Shown one piece after another: positions 49,339-58,400 of a DNA stretch of 64,000 nt. Source of the DNA: CBDIHH01 sp965279095 (lineage in GTDB: Bacteria; Pseudomonadota; Alphaproteobacteria; Caulobacterales; Caulobacteraceae); the NCBI GenBank assembly GCA_965279095.1, contig CBDIHH010000005.1:310001-374000 (forward strand), written 5' to 3'. The notes under the pieces were generated by a model. It searched no databases. It had not been told where the DNA came from and saw nothing but the letters and a program-made list of their open reading frames with translations. The position numbers were made by a program, and so were the translations under genes. Numbering within the stretch: position 1 is the stretch's first letter; the number at the start of each line of letters is the position of its first letter.

Positions 49339-50397
49339 TTGTCACAGCCGACCATCATCTCTGTCGACGCCATGGGCGGCGACCACGGGCCATCGGTGAT
49401 CGTGCCCGCCATCGCCCTGGCCTCCCTGCAGACGGCGGGCCGCGACCTGCGTTTCCTGGTGTTCGGCGACGAGACCCAGATCCGCGCCGAACTGGCCAAG
49501 GCCCCTGGCGCCGCGGCGGTCTGCGAGGTGCGCCACACCGAGCGGGTCATCGCCATGGACGAGAAGCCCGCCCAGGCCCTGCGCCGGGGCAAGGGCACCA
49601 GCCTGTGGGCGGCGGTCGAGGCCGTTAAGGACGGCAGCGCCCGGGCGGCGGTGTCCGCCGGCAATACCGGGGCGCTGATGGCCATCTCCAAGCTGATCCT
49701 GCGCATGGGCGGGGACCTGGATCGGCCCGCCATCGTCGCCAGCTGGCCGACAGCGCGGGGCTACACCGCGGTGCTGGACGTGGGCGCCAATGTCACCAGC
49801 GACGCCGAGCAGCTGGTCGAGTTCGCCATCATGGGCGAGGCCTTTCACCGCGCGGTGCACGGCGCCGCGCGCCCCACCATCGGCCTGCTCAATGTCGGCT
49901 CTGAGGACGTCAAGGGCCACGAGGAAGTGCGCGAGGCCCACCGGCTGCTGCGCGAGACCGATCTGGGATTGAACTACGTCGGCTTCGTAGAGGGCGACGA
50001 TATCGCCAAGGGCACGGTGGATGTGGTCGTCACCGACGGCTTCACGGGCAATATCGCCCTGAAGACCGCCGAGGGCACAGCCCGGTTTGTGGCCGCCGCC
50101 ATGCGTGACGCCTTCACGGCCAGCTGGCAGACCAAGCTCGGCGCCCTGATCGCCGCGCCCGCCCTGCGCCAGCTGAAAGCGCGGCTCGATCCGTCCAGCG
50201 TCAACGGCGGGCCGCTGCTGGGACTCAACGGCATCGTCGTCAAGAGCCACGGCGGCGCCGACGCCCGCGGCTTCGCCAACGCCCTGCGGGTGGCGGCGGA
50301 CCTCGCGCAAAGCCCGTTCTCGTCGGAAATCGACAGTAATCTGAAACGGCTGGCGGCGGCCCTGCCCACCGCCTCGGCCGCGGAGACCGCCAGTTGA
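49339..50397 (+). CDS. plsX: Phosphate acyltransferase PlsX
   Basis: About 352 aa from TTG 49339 (an in-frame TTG lies at 49315). PlsX makes acyl-phosphate from acyl-ACP for phospholipid synthesis. It opens ISVDAMGGDHGPSVIVPA, has AVSAGNTGALMAISKLIL, VLDVGANVTSDAEQLVEFA and DGFTGNIALKTAEG, and ends with the NGGPLLGLNGIVVKSHGGAD motif. It overlaps fabH by 4 bp (TTGA). Confidence 0.95.
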   Translation: MSQPTIISVDAMGGDHGPSVIVPAIALASLQTAGRDLRFLVFGDETQIRAELAKAPGAAAVCEVRHTERVIAMDEKPAQALRRGKGTSLWAAVEAVKDGSARAAVSAGNTGALMAISKLILRMGGDLDRPAIVASWPTARGYTAVLDVGANVTSDAEQLVEFAIMGEAFHRAVHGAARPTIGLLNVGSEDVKGHEEVREAHRLLRETDLGLNYVGFVEGDDIAKGTVDVVVTDGFTGNIALKTAEGTARFVAAAMRDAFTASWQTKLGALIAAPALRQLKARLDPSSVNGGPLLGLNGIVVKSHGGADARGFANALRVAADLAQSPFSSEIDSNLKRLAAALPTASAAETAS

Positions 50398-51374
50398 GCG
50401 CCTTGTTCCGTAGCGTCATTACCGGGGTTGGCGGCTATCTGCCCGACAATATCGTCACCAACGCCAAGCTGTCAGAGACGGTCGACACCAACGACGAATG
50501 GATCGTCGAGCGCACCGGCATTCGCAGCCGCCACATGGCCGCCGATGACCAGGGCGCGTCGGACCTCGCCGTGGCGGCGGCCCGCAAGGCCCTGGCGGCG
50601 GCGGGTCGAACCCCCGCCGACATCGACCTGATCATCGTCGCCACCACCACCCCGGACCTGACCTTTCCCGCCACCGCCGCCCTGGTCCAGCGCAAGCTCG
50701 GCTGCCCCATCGGCATCGCCTTCGACGTCCAGGCGGTCTGTTCGGGGTTCGTCTACGCCCTGACCGTGGCGGACGGCTTCGTCGCCCGTGGCAACGCCCG
50801 CTGCGCCCTGGTGATCGGCGCGGAGACCATGACCCGGCTGATGGACTGGAGCGACCGCGGCACCTGCGTGCTGTTTGGCGACGGCGCCGGCGCGGTGGTC
50901 CTGGAACCCGGGGAAGGACAGGGGACCACGGCCGACCGCGGCCTGCTGGGCTTCTCCCTGCGCTGCGACGGGACCAAGCAGGACATGCTCTATGTCGATG
51001 GCGGCCCCTCGACCACCGGCACGGTCGGCAAGCTGCGCATGGCCGGCAACCAGGTATTCAAGCACGCGGTGATCAATATCTCAGAAGCCGTGGAGTCGGC
51101 GGCCGAGAACGCCGGCGTGCGGGTCGCCGACGTCGATTGGTTCATTCCCCACCAGGCCAACCAGCGCATCCTGAACGGGGTGGCGCATCGCCTGGGCATT
51201 GATGAGGCCAAGGTGATCTCCACCGTGGCCACCCATGCCAACACCTCCGCCGCCTCCATTCCCCTGGCCCTGGCCCAGGGCATTGAGGACGGGCGTATCA
51301 AGCCGGGTCAGCTGTTGCTCATGGAAGCCATGGGCGGGGGCCTCACCTGGGGCGCCTGCGTGGTCCGCCTCTGA
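50394..51374 (+). CDS. fabH: 3-oxoacyl-ACP synthase III (KAS III)
   Basis: A 326-residue enzyme starting fatty-acid synthesis by condensing acetyl-CoA with malonyl-ACP. The Cys-His-Asn triad is visible: DVQAVCSGFVYAL (Cys116), WFIPHQANQRIL and THANTSAASIPLAL. TGIRSRHMA near the N-terminus is also typical. The TTG start overlaps the plsX stop. Confidence 0.96.
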   Translation: MSALFRSVITGVGGYLPDNIVTNAKLSETVDTNDEWIVERTGIRSRHMAADDQGASDLAVAAARKALAAAGRTPADIDLIIVATTTPDLTFPATAALVQRKLGCPIGIAFDVQAVCSGFVYALTVADGFVARGNARCALVIGAETMTRLMDWSDRGTCVLFGDGAGAVVLEPGEGQGTTADRGLLGFSLRCDGTKQDMLYVDGGPSTTGTVGKLRMAGNQVFKHAVINISEAVESAAENAGVRVADVDWFIPHQANQRILNGVAHRLGIDEAKVISTVATHANTSAASIPLALAQGIEDGRIKPGQLLLMEAMGGGLTWGACVVRL

Positions 51375-51460
51375 GGCGTCACGGCGCCCGACCGCCGGAA
51401 GTCTTTGACTCGGCGGATCATTCCCTGCACACCTTAACCATTGATCTGATCGGGGGGATC

Positions 51461-51763
51461 ATGAAAGGCGAGACTTTGACCAGGGCGGATCTGTGCGAGG
51501 CCGTCCACGACGAGGTGGGGCTGACGCGGCAGGACTGCGCCGAGATGGTGGAGCGCACGCTCGACTTGGTAGCGGGGGCCCTGGAGGCGGGCCAGACCGT
51601 CAAGCTCTCGGGCTTTGGCGTGTTCCAGGTGCGAGCCAAGAACGCCCGCATGGGCCGCAATCCCAAGACCGGCGAGCCCGCCGCCATCGAACCGCGCCGG
51701 GTCATCAGCTTCCGCGCATCCCAGGTCATGAAGGCGCGCATCGACCGCGCCCTCGGCGACTAG
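51461..51763 (+). CDS. ihfA: Integration host factor subunit alpha
   Basis: A 100-residue DNA-bending HU/IHF-family protein. TLTRADLCEAVHDEVGLTRQ at the N-terminus and VKLSGFGVFQVRAKNARMG followed by RNPKTGEP (the beta-arm signature) identify the alpha subunit. Its place between fabH and merR is the standard alphaproteobacterial position. In Caulobacter IHF assists sigma-54 flagellar and cell-cycle promoters. Confidence 0.95.
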   Translation: MKGETLTRADLCEAVHDEVGLTRQDCAEMVERTLDLVAGALEAGQTVKLSGFGVFQVRAKNARMGRNPKTGEPAAIEPRRVISFRASQVMKARIDRALGD

Positions 51764-51821
51764 GCGGGCCGGCGCCATGGGTGTCCGATCCAGCCCCAAC
51801 GCGACGTAGGAGGCGGACGCC

Positions 51822-52223
51822 GTGCCGAAGGGACCTGACGCCTTTCGCACCATTTCCGAGGCGGCCGACGAGCTGGGCGTTCCCCAGCACGTCCTGCGCT
51901 TCTGGGAGACCAAATTCTCGTTCATTCGACCGATGAAGCGGGCCGGCGGCCGCCGCTTCTATCGCCCCCAGGATCTCGTCATCCTGCGCGGGGTGCAGAC
52001 CCTGCTGCATGACGAGGGCTACACGATCAAGGGCGTGCAGAAGCTGCACAAGGAGCAGGGCGTGCGGCGGCTGATCGGCGCGGCCGCCGGGGGCGTCGCC
52101 CCGCCCCCCGAGGCGACTCACCCCGACACGTCTGCCCAGCAGGACGGCGCCCGACGCGGCAGGCTCGAGGCGATCCTGGCCGAGTTGCAGGCGGCCAAGG
52201 CCCGCCTCGACGGGCTGATCTGA
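51822..52223 (+). CDS. MerR family transcriptional regulator
   Basis: A 133-residue protein from GTG 51822 (AGGAGG-like sequence upstream). The N-terminal winged helix reads FRTISEAADELGVPQHVLRF then WETKFSFIRPMKRAGGRRFY and LRGVQTLLHDEGYTIKGVQK, the subgroup found next to ihfA throughout Alphaproteobacteria. No metal-binding cysteines are seen. The C-terminus has a short coiled-coil-like helix (LEAILAELQAAKARLDGLI). Ligand unknown. Confidence 0.92.
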   Translation: MPKGPDAFRTISEAADELGVPQHVLRFWETKFSFIRPMKRAGGRRFYRPQDLVILRGVQTLLHDEGYTIKGVQKLHKEQGVRRLIGAAAGGVAPPPEATHPDTSAQQDGARRGRLEAILAELQAAKARLDGLI

Positions 52224-52252
52224 GCAATTCGCGCGAGCGGCGCAATTGGCCG

Positions 52253-52281
52253 TTGCCGGGCGCCGACCCCGCCCCTATAAG
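52253..52281 (+). promoter_or_regulatory. Sigma-70-type promoter of the tRNA-Pro gene
   Basis: A -35 element TTGCCG (52253-52258) and a -10 element TATAAG (52276-52281) are separated by 17 bp, ten bases before the tRNA starts at 52292. The GC-rich stretch between -10 and the gene (CGCCCTCGAT) fits the discriminator of stable-RNA promoters. Confidence 0.7.
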
Positions 52282-52291
52282 CGCCCTCGAT

Positions 52292-52367
<76 letters not shown>

Positions 52368-52368
<1 letters not shown>

Positions 52369-52383
52369 TTTCCTCGAGGAAAT
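52368..52383. repeat. 16-bp perfect palindrome at the 3' end of tRNA-Pro
   Basis: ATTTCCTCGAGGAAAT is self-complementary over 16 bp, beginning at the last A of the tRNA CCA end. It could be a small processing or termination hairpin; no T-run follows directly. Confidence 0.5.
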
Positions 52384-52473
52384 GTGTCGGGATCCGAGGG
52401 GGCCAAGGGCTTCTCCCTCGCCGATCCGTCGCCGCCGGCCAGGGCGGCGACACATCCCGGCTGTGGCCGGTGG

Positions 52474-53643
52474 CTAGGTCAGCCGTTCCAGGATCGACAC
52501 ATAGTTGGCCACGGCCGCGCCGCCCATGTTGAACACCCCCGCGGTGTCAGCCCGGGGCAGTTGCAGGGCGCCCGCCTCGCCGGCCAGCTGCATGGCGGCC
52601 ATCACATGCATCGACACCCCGGTGGCGCCCACCGGATGGCCCTTGGCCTTCAGCCCGCCTGAGCGATTGACCGGCAGCCGGCCGTCCGGCTGGGTCCAGC
52701 CTTCCAGCGCCGCCCGCGCGCCCTGGCCGCGGGGCGTCAGACCCATGGCCTCGTATTCGATCAGCTCGGCGATGGTGAAGCAGTCGTGGGTCTCGACGAA
52801 CGACAGGTCGTCCAGGGCGAGACCGGCCTCGGCCAGGGCCCGCGCCCAGGCTGCCTCCGCGCCGGTGAAGCGGGTGGGATCGCGGCGGGACATAGGCAGG
52901 TAGTCGTTCACGGACACGGCGGCGCGAAAACGGATGGCGCGGGGCAGGGCGCGCGCGATCGAGTCGTCCGCCAGGACCAGGGCGGCCGCGCCGTCGCTGA
53001 TGGGCGAGCAGTCGGTGCGCTTCAGGGGGCCGGCCACATAGGGGTTCTTGTCGGAGGGATCACGGCAGAAGTCGAAGCCCAGGTCCCGCCGCATCTGGGC
53101 GTAGGGGTTGTCCATGCCGTTGCGGTGGTTCTTGGCGGCGATTACCGCCAGGGCGTCGGACTGGTCGCCGAAGCTCTGGAAATAGCCCTCGGCGATCTGG
53201 CCGAACAGGCCAGCGAAGCCGCCGACGATGTCGCCCTCTTCCTGGCGATAGCTGGCTCCCAGCAGGTTGTCGCCCGCCTGGGCCGTGGACACCCCCGTCA
53301 TCTTCTCGACGCCCACCACCAGAGCCACCCGGCCTCGGCCGGCGGCGATGAAGTCCCGCGCCGCATAGATCGCGGCGGACCCGGACGCGCAGGCGTTCTC
53401 CAGGCGCATGGCGGGCTTGAAGCGCAGGTCGGGCAGCGACTGCATGACCAGGGAGCTGGGGAAGCCCTGCCGGCTGAAACCGTTGTTGAACAGGCCGACG
53501 AAGACGCCGTCCACCTCGGCGGGCGCGAGGCCGGCGTCGTGAATGGCGGCGCCCGCCACCCCGTCGATCAGACTCTCCAGGTCGGCGCCGTCGAAGCGTC
53601 CGAAGGGACCATGGGCCCAGCCGATGATCGATGCTTCAGCCAT
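52474..53643 (-). CDS. Thiolase family protein (acetyl-CoA acetyltransferase/SCP-x type)
   Basis: A 389-residue thiolase-fold enzyme. Active Cys85 sits in RLENACASGSAAIYAARDF, the histidine in SFVETHDCFTIAEL, and the C-terminal GGLKAKGHPVGATGVSMH is the family signature; EGW...LPVNRSGG precedes it. The features fit the SCP-x/lipid-transfer-type thiolases, often acting on sterols or branched chains rather than acetoacetyl-CoA. No partner DUF35/OB protein gene is adjacent. Confidence 0.86.
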   Translation of the reverse strand: MAEASIIGWAHGPFGRFDGADLESLIDGVAGAAIHDAGLAPAEVDGVFVGLFNNGFSRQGFPSSLVMQSLPDLRFKPAMRLENACASGSAAIYAARDFIAAGRGRVALVVGVEKMTGVSTAQAGDNLLGASYRQEEGDIVGGFAGLFGQIAEGYFQSFGDQSDALAVIAAKNHRNGMDNPYAQMRRDLGFDFCRDPSDKNPYVAGPLKRTDCSPISDGAAALVLADDSIARALPRAIRFRAAVSVNDYLPMSRRDPTRFTGAEAAWARALAEAGLALDDLSFVETHDCFTIAELIEYEAMGLTPRGQGARAALEGWTQPDGRLPVNRSGGLKAKGHPVGATGVSMHVMAAMQLAGEAGALQLPRADTAGVFNMGGAAVANYVSILERLT

Positions 53644-53727
53644 CCGGCTCTCCCGCTCAGGGGGATCCCACGGGAATCCTGTCCCGTCTCAGCTTCTAGC
53701 AGTCAGAAGCGAGGGAGGCGCGAGGCG

Positions 53728-53762
53728 AAAAAAAAGGAGCCGCCGCGGGTGGCGGCGGCTCC
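53728..53762 (-). terminator. Rho-independent terminator of the RTX gene at 53784-55175
   Basis: On the minus strand a perfect 11-bp stem (GGAGCCGCCGC pairing across a 5-nt loop, positions 53736-53746 with 53752-53762) is followed by eight T residues (53728-53735). It lies about 20 bp beyond the RTX stop. Confidence 0.9.
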
Positions 53763-53783
53763 CCATAGCGCTTTGGTCTGGCC

Positions 53784-55175
53784 CTAGAGGTTGAAGTCGG
53801 CCGCGACCAGCAGAGAGGCGTGCTTCACGAAGATCGAGAAATCCGCCGTTCCATTGCCGTTGACGTCGCCCTGGACCAGGTAGCCGCCGGTGGTGGCGAC
53901 CTGGGTCAGCTGGCCGGCCACGCCCGTGAAGGCGCCGACAAGGACGAAGCTGTCGTTGGCCCCGGTGTTGGTGTTGGCGTCGATGGCCGTCAGGTCGATC
54001 CGATCATTCTCGCTGTGGCTGAAGTCGGTGATCGTGTCGCGCCCGCTGGTGGCCACCGTCGAGTCGCTGATGGACAGGAAGATGAACTTATCCTGGCCGT
54101 AGCCGCCGGTCATGATGTCGGCCCCGGCGCCGCCGGTGATGAAGTCGGCGCCCTGACCACCGTCCAGGATGTCCTTGCCGGCGCCGCCGCGGAGATCGTC
54201 GGCGTTGAGACCGCCCTGGATGATGTCGTTGTCCGACGAGCCGGTGATGGTGTCGGCGCCGGCGCCGCCGTCCACGAAGACCTTGGGCCCGCCGGCATAG
54301 CTGACCGTGTCATCGCCCGAGGTCAGGTCGATCGGCTTGGAGCCGAGCTTGGGGATGGTCAGGTCGAGGGAGTCGGTAATGCCGTAATAGTAGGTCAGGG
54401 TCGTGCTGGCCCCCGCCGCCAGCGTGCCCACCGTGAACAGCAGGTTGATGCCTTCGTCGGTGTTCAGGTGCGTGGTGCCCTGGGCCTGCCCGCTGAGGCT
54501 GGCGTCATAGGCGTCGTCATGGATCAGGCCGGGGGTGGCCGACACCTCGGCCCGGGTGTCCTTGGAGTAGAAGAACACCGGCGCCGAGCCGGTTGCCCCG
54601 GCGTCAGTGGGGATGTAGGCGGCGACCCCGTGCGCCTTGGCCGTCTGGGCGAAGACCACATTGTTGGTGGGATAACCGGTCACGCTGATGCCGTGGTCGG
54701 GGTCGACGTTGCGCAGATAGCGGACGCCGTTCATGGCCACGCCGGTGGTGTTCTTCAGCGTCACCTTCACGGTGATATACTGGTCGCTCGGATTCATCGT
54801 GATGGTCTGATCGACCCTCATGCCATCGGCGGTCAGGCCGCTCCACTTGGCCTTGGCCTGCGTCGCCGTGGACTGGTCCTTGATGCTGTTGGCGACCAGC
54901 ACGATGTCGGCATCACCTTGCAGCTGGTCGTTGGTGTAGTTCAGCCCGTCGTGCGCCACGGTGAAGCCGTCCACCGGGGTGCCGGGCAGGACGGAATCGC
55001 TGGCCGAGGGCACCACCCCGCCGCCGAACATGCCGACATTGCTGAAGTTGCCGGCGAAGCCGAACGGGCGGGCGCTGGCGGTGCCAAGGGCGCCGCCGGC
55101 GTTGATGCCGATGGTAAGGTAATCATTTGTGAAGAATACGTCATTGACGACGCGGGCGTGATTCAACGAGGACAT
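53784..55175 (-). CDS. RTX-type secreted protein with N-terminal beta domain
   Basis: About 463 aa from ATG 55175 (GGGAGAG upstream on the minus strand; longer in-frame starts lack support). Residues ~1-285 form a beta-rich domain of unknown family (VVNDVFFTNDYLTIGINAGG, VDQTITMNPSDQYITVKVTL). Residues ~289-362 hold about five RTX blocks (VDGGAGADTITGSSDNDIIQ, ILDGGQGADFITGGAGADIM). The end SIFVKHASLLVAADFNL follows a serralysin-type beta region and looks like a type I secretion signal. A strong terminator follows. No catalytic motif is visible. Confidence 0.86.
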   Translation of the reverse strand: MSSLNHARVVNDVFFTNDYLTIGINAGGALGTASARPFGFAGNFSNVGMFGGGVVPSASDSVLPGTPVDGFTVAHDGLNYTNDQLQGDADIVLVANSIKDQSTATQAKAKWSGLTADGMRVDQTITMNPSDQYITVKVTLKNTTGVAMNGVRYLRNVDPDHGISVTGYPTNNVVFAQTAKAHGVAAYIPTDAGATGSAPVFFYSKDTRAEVSATPGLIHDDAYDASLSGQAQGTTHLNTDEGINLLFTVGTLAAGASTTLTYYYGITDSLDLTIPKLGSKPIDLTSGDDTVSYAGGPKVFVDGGAGADTITGSSDNDIIQGGLNADDLRGGAGKDILDGGQGADFITGGAGADIMTGGYGQDKFIFLSISDSTVATSGRDTITDFSHSENDRIDLTAIDANTNTGANDSFVLVGAFTGVAGQLTQVATTGGYLVQGDVNGNGTADFSIFVKHASLLVAADFNL

Positions 55176-55401
55176 GGTTCTCTCCCTGGAACGGTCACAA
55201 TTGTTGGCATAATCAATCGCCTCGTCCTGTCGTTGCTGACGACGCCCAGGAGTGGCCACATACTGGCCTTAATTAACTACGTTTTGGCGTCAGCGGCAAT
55301 GACCAAGAGTCGGGTTCGCCGAACGTCGGTAAGGGGTTTTGGGCAGGTCATGGTTTGATGGGCGGCGCTGCCGGCTCGCGGTCAGCCGCCGAACCGCGCC
55401 C

Positions 55402-58400
55402 TTAGTCGTCTGGAAAGCAGGCGTCGATGAAATCGACCCGCGCGCGAGCCCGGCTCGTGCTGCCGACAGGCCGGCTGTCGGACGCCGCTGCAGCCGGCGA
55501 CCACGCCATCGTCAGCTCGTTCGGTTGGTAGGGCAGGCCGGGGGACAGGCGATCCGGCCAGCGCGCCGTGGTCACCGCCGAGGTGAACACCCCGGGCCCG
55601 TCCCTCCACGCCAGGCAGTCCTCGCGGTCGGGGAGGTCGCCGCAACGCAGGGCCGTATCCAGAGGGATGTGGGCGGAGACCCGGCCTCGGGGCTGGAACC
55701 CCCGCGCTCCGAGGACGCCGTCCGCATCGTAGAGGGTCCGCCACTGGCCAAAGGGCAGGGCGCCCTCGCTGCGGCCGGCGCTGAGCTCGACGCAGACCGC
55801 CGCGTGAAGCGTGCACCGGGGCGCCGCCAGGGGCTCCAGGGCGGCGAATATGGCGTCCAGGGGCTCAGGGCCCCGTTCGAGGATTCCGGCGGCCAGGACC
55901 ATGTGCTCATAGCCGGATCCGATCAGAACGCCGTCGGCGGCGGGCGGCTCGGCGACATGCAACGATCGAACGCCCAGCTCGGTCAACATCTGCAGCAGCC
56001 GGCCGGAGGCCTCGCCCACCACCAGCACCGGGGCCTTGGACCGCTCCGCCTGGCTCGAGCGCAGGCTCCACAGCAGCGCCAGCTCCTGCCAGGTAGAGAC
56101 GTTCTCGGGTGACTCGCCGTCGGCAGGCGCCCCGGCCAGGCGGCTGGCCAGCCCCGCCCAGTCGCGGTTGTCCCAGTCCATGCCCGAGCAGAGGCGTGTG
56201 GCGATCGCCGTGCGCTCGCCGGTGCGCACCGGCGTCGCGGCCAAGCCGGCGAGCGCCGCCCCCGCGGCCGCCTCGGCCTTGCGCAGGATACCCGCCGCGG
56301 ATCGTCCGGACAGGCCAAAGGCGGTTCGGAGGGCGCCGGGCGACGCCGCCACAGCCGCGATCTCCAGGGCGTAACGTTCCCAACCGGGCGGCGGATGCGA
56401 TCGCGACAGGCCCGCCACCGCCGCCTCGATCCGCTGCCGGTGAGACCAGGAGAAGGGGCGGTCGCGCCCGAGACGGGCGTAGATCACGCCCTCGTCCGCG
56501 CGGCGGTCCCTGGGCGCAGGGGGCCGGCCTGGCTTGAGGGTTCTCGGCCAGCGGGCGGTCAGAACGGCGGAGGCGGCGAGTCCGCCGGCCTCGCCCTGGA
56601 GGGATAAGGATGGGATGGGGCCCGGGCCGCCGGCCGGCCGGCCGGCGCGAAGGGCGGTGTCCAAGGGAATCCGGTGGTCGCACTCGCCCATGGGGCGGAA
56701 GCCCCGGCCGCCCAGCACGCCTTCGGCGTGAAACAGCGCGCGCCATTGGGCGAAGGTGACGCCCTCGGTCTGGTCGACGGCGCCGATCTGGACCGTCAGG
56801 GGCGCCAGCAGCAGGCCATGCGGCGCGACATCCCTCGCGATCAGGGCCAGAACCCGGTCGGCGTCTCCGCCTGGCGAAGCGGCCCAGTCGAGATTGAGGA
56901 TGATCACCGCCTCGAACTGTCCTGCCGCGCCGACAGACCGCTGCCGCGACGGGCGGTACGGCCGGCCGGCGCGCATGTTGGCCGCAGTCTGCCGCCACGC
57001 CTCGCTGTGATCGGCCCGGCCCAGGATTTCGTCCGTGGTGGCGTAGGCCACCTCGTAACCGTCCCAAGACAAGGGCACGACCATGTAGTCAGGCCCGGCG
57101 CTCACCACCAGGACGCGGGGTGTCCGCGTCGGAAACATCATCGTCTGCTCGAGGGTGGCGCGCAGGTTCACGGCCAGCGACACCCGCTCCCATATCCATG
57201 GCGACCGGCTGCGGAAGCGCACCGCGTCCGTCCCGAAATAGGCCTGCGCCATGGCGTTCCAATCGGGGTCGCTCCAGTCAGCAGGGCAACACAGCCGATT
57301 GGCTACCTGCGCCCGGGCGTCCAGGCGGACCGGGCCCTCGACCAGTCGGGCGACGGCGTGGCGGATCTCGGCTTTGGCGCGACCGCGCAGTCGCGCGGCG
57401 CTCTGGGCCGACAGCCCGAATCCCTGCCGCTGCTCCGCGGAATTGACGATTGTCAGGATCTCGGGCGCCAGCCGCTCCCACCCCGCCATCGGTTCTCCGC
57501 ACAGGATTCCGACGATGGCCTCGCAGAGAAGATCGCGATCCTCTCCGTCGAGATCGGCGCCCGCGTGGGGCTGTCGCCGGTCGACGACGAAGCCCTGGCG
57601 CAGCCGCGTGCTGAACGGCATCGCGGCCGGGGCCAGGGTGCTGGCGACATGGGGCTCGATCCCGTTGTGCACCGCGTTGACGACGATCACCCGGCGTCGC
57701 CGCGCCGCCGGCGCCTGGCGCTCATGGGCGGCGATGGCGTCCAGCACACGGCGGCACCAGAGGTCCCACCTGTCCCGCTCGGCCGGACTTCCCCGATGGG
57801 CCGACGGCAGCTGGATGACCGCCACGTCGAACTCGGCCAGGGCCTGGTCGAGGGGGCGCCGGAGCCCGCCGCCCGCCGCATCGATGTCGGGCAGGTGGGG
57901 GTGATCGATCAGGATGAAGCGCGGGGTTCGTCCCGCATGCTCCAGGAAGGCGCGCAGGCCGCTGAGCAGGCCGTCGTCATCCCCGAAGTAGAGAATGGTC
58001 TTTCCCGGCGGCAAATTGTGGAGCACGTCGCAAATATGCGGCAAGACATGATCAGTCGCATAGGCGACGTCTCGGTAGCTTGAGTTGTTGTAGACCGCTT
58101 TATATTGTTGGTCGGCCGCGTTTATTATGGATTTTTCGAGCGCCTGAAAATAGGGCTTGGGCGACTTGAGGTCGATCTCCTCGACCTCCACGTCCGGACT
58201 ACCCCAGGCGGAGGCCTGGCTCTGGACAAAGGGGCTGTCGACCCTCTCGACGAACCGACCGATGTCGTTGGCGGTCCGTCCCTGAACGTGCAGCGGGGTG
58301 GCCTGGCGGGTATGGCCGCAATGATAGCCGGCCAGAACGTCGACGGCGGAGTCCACTCGTCCTTTGAGCAGTCGCATGCGCCGCGCGATATTGGTGTCGG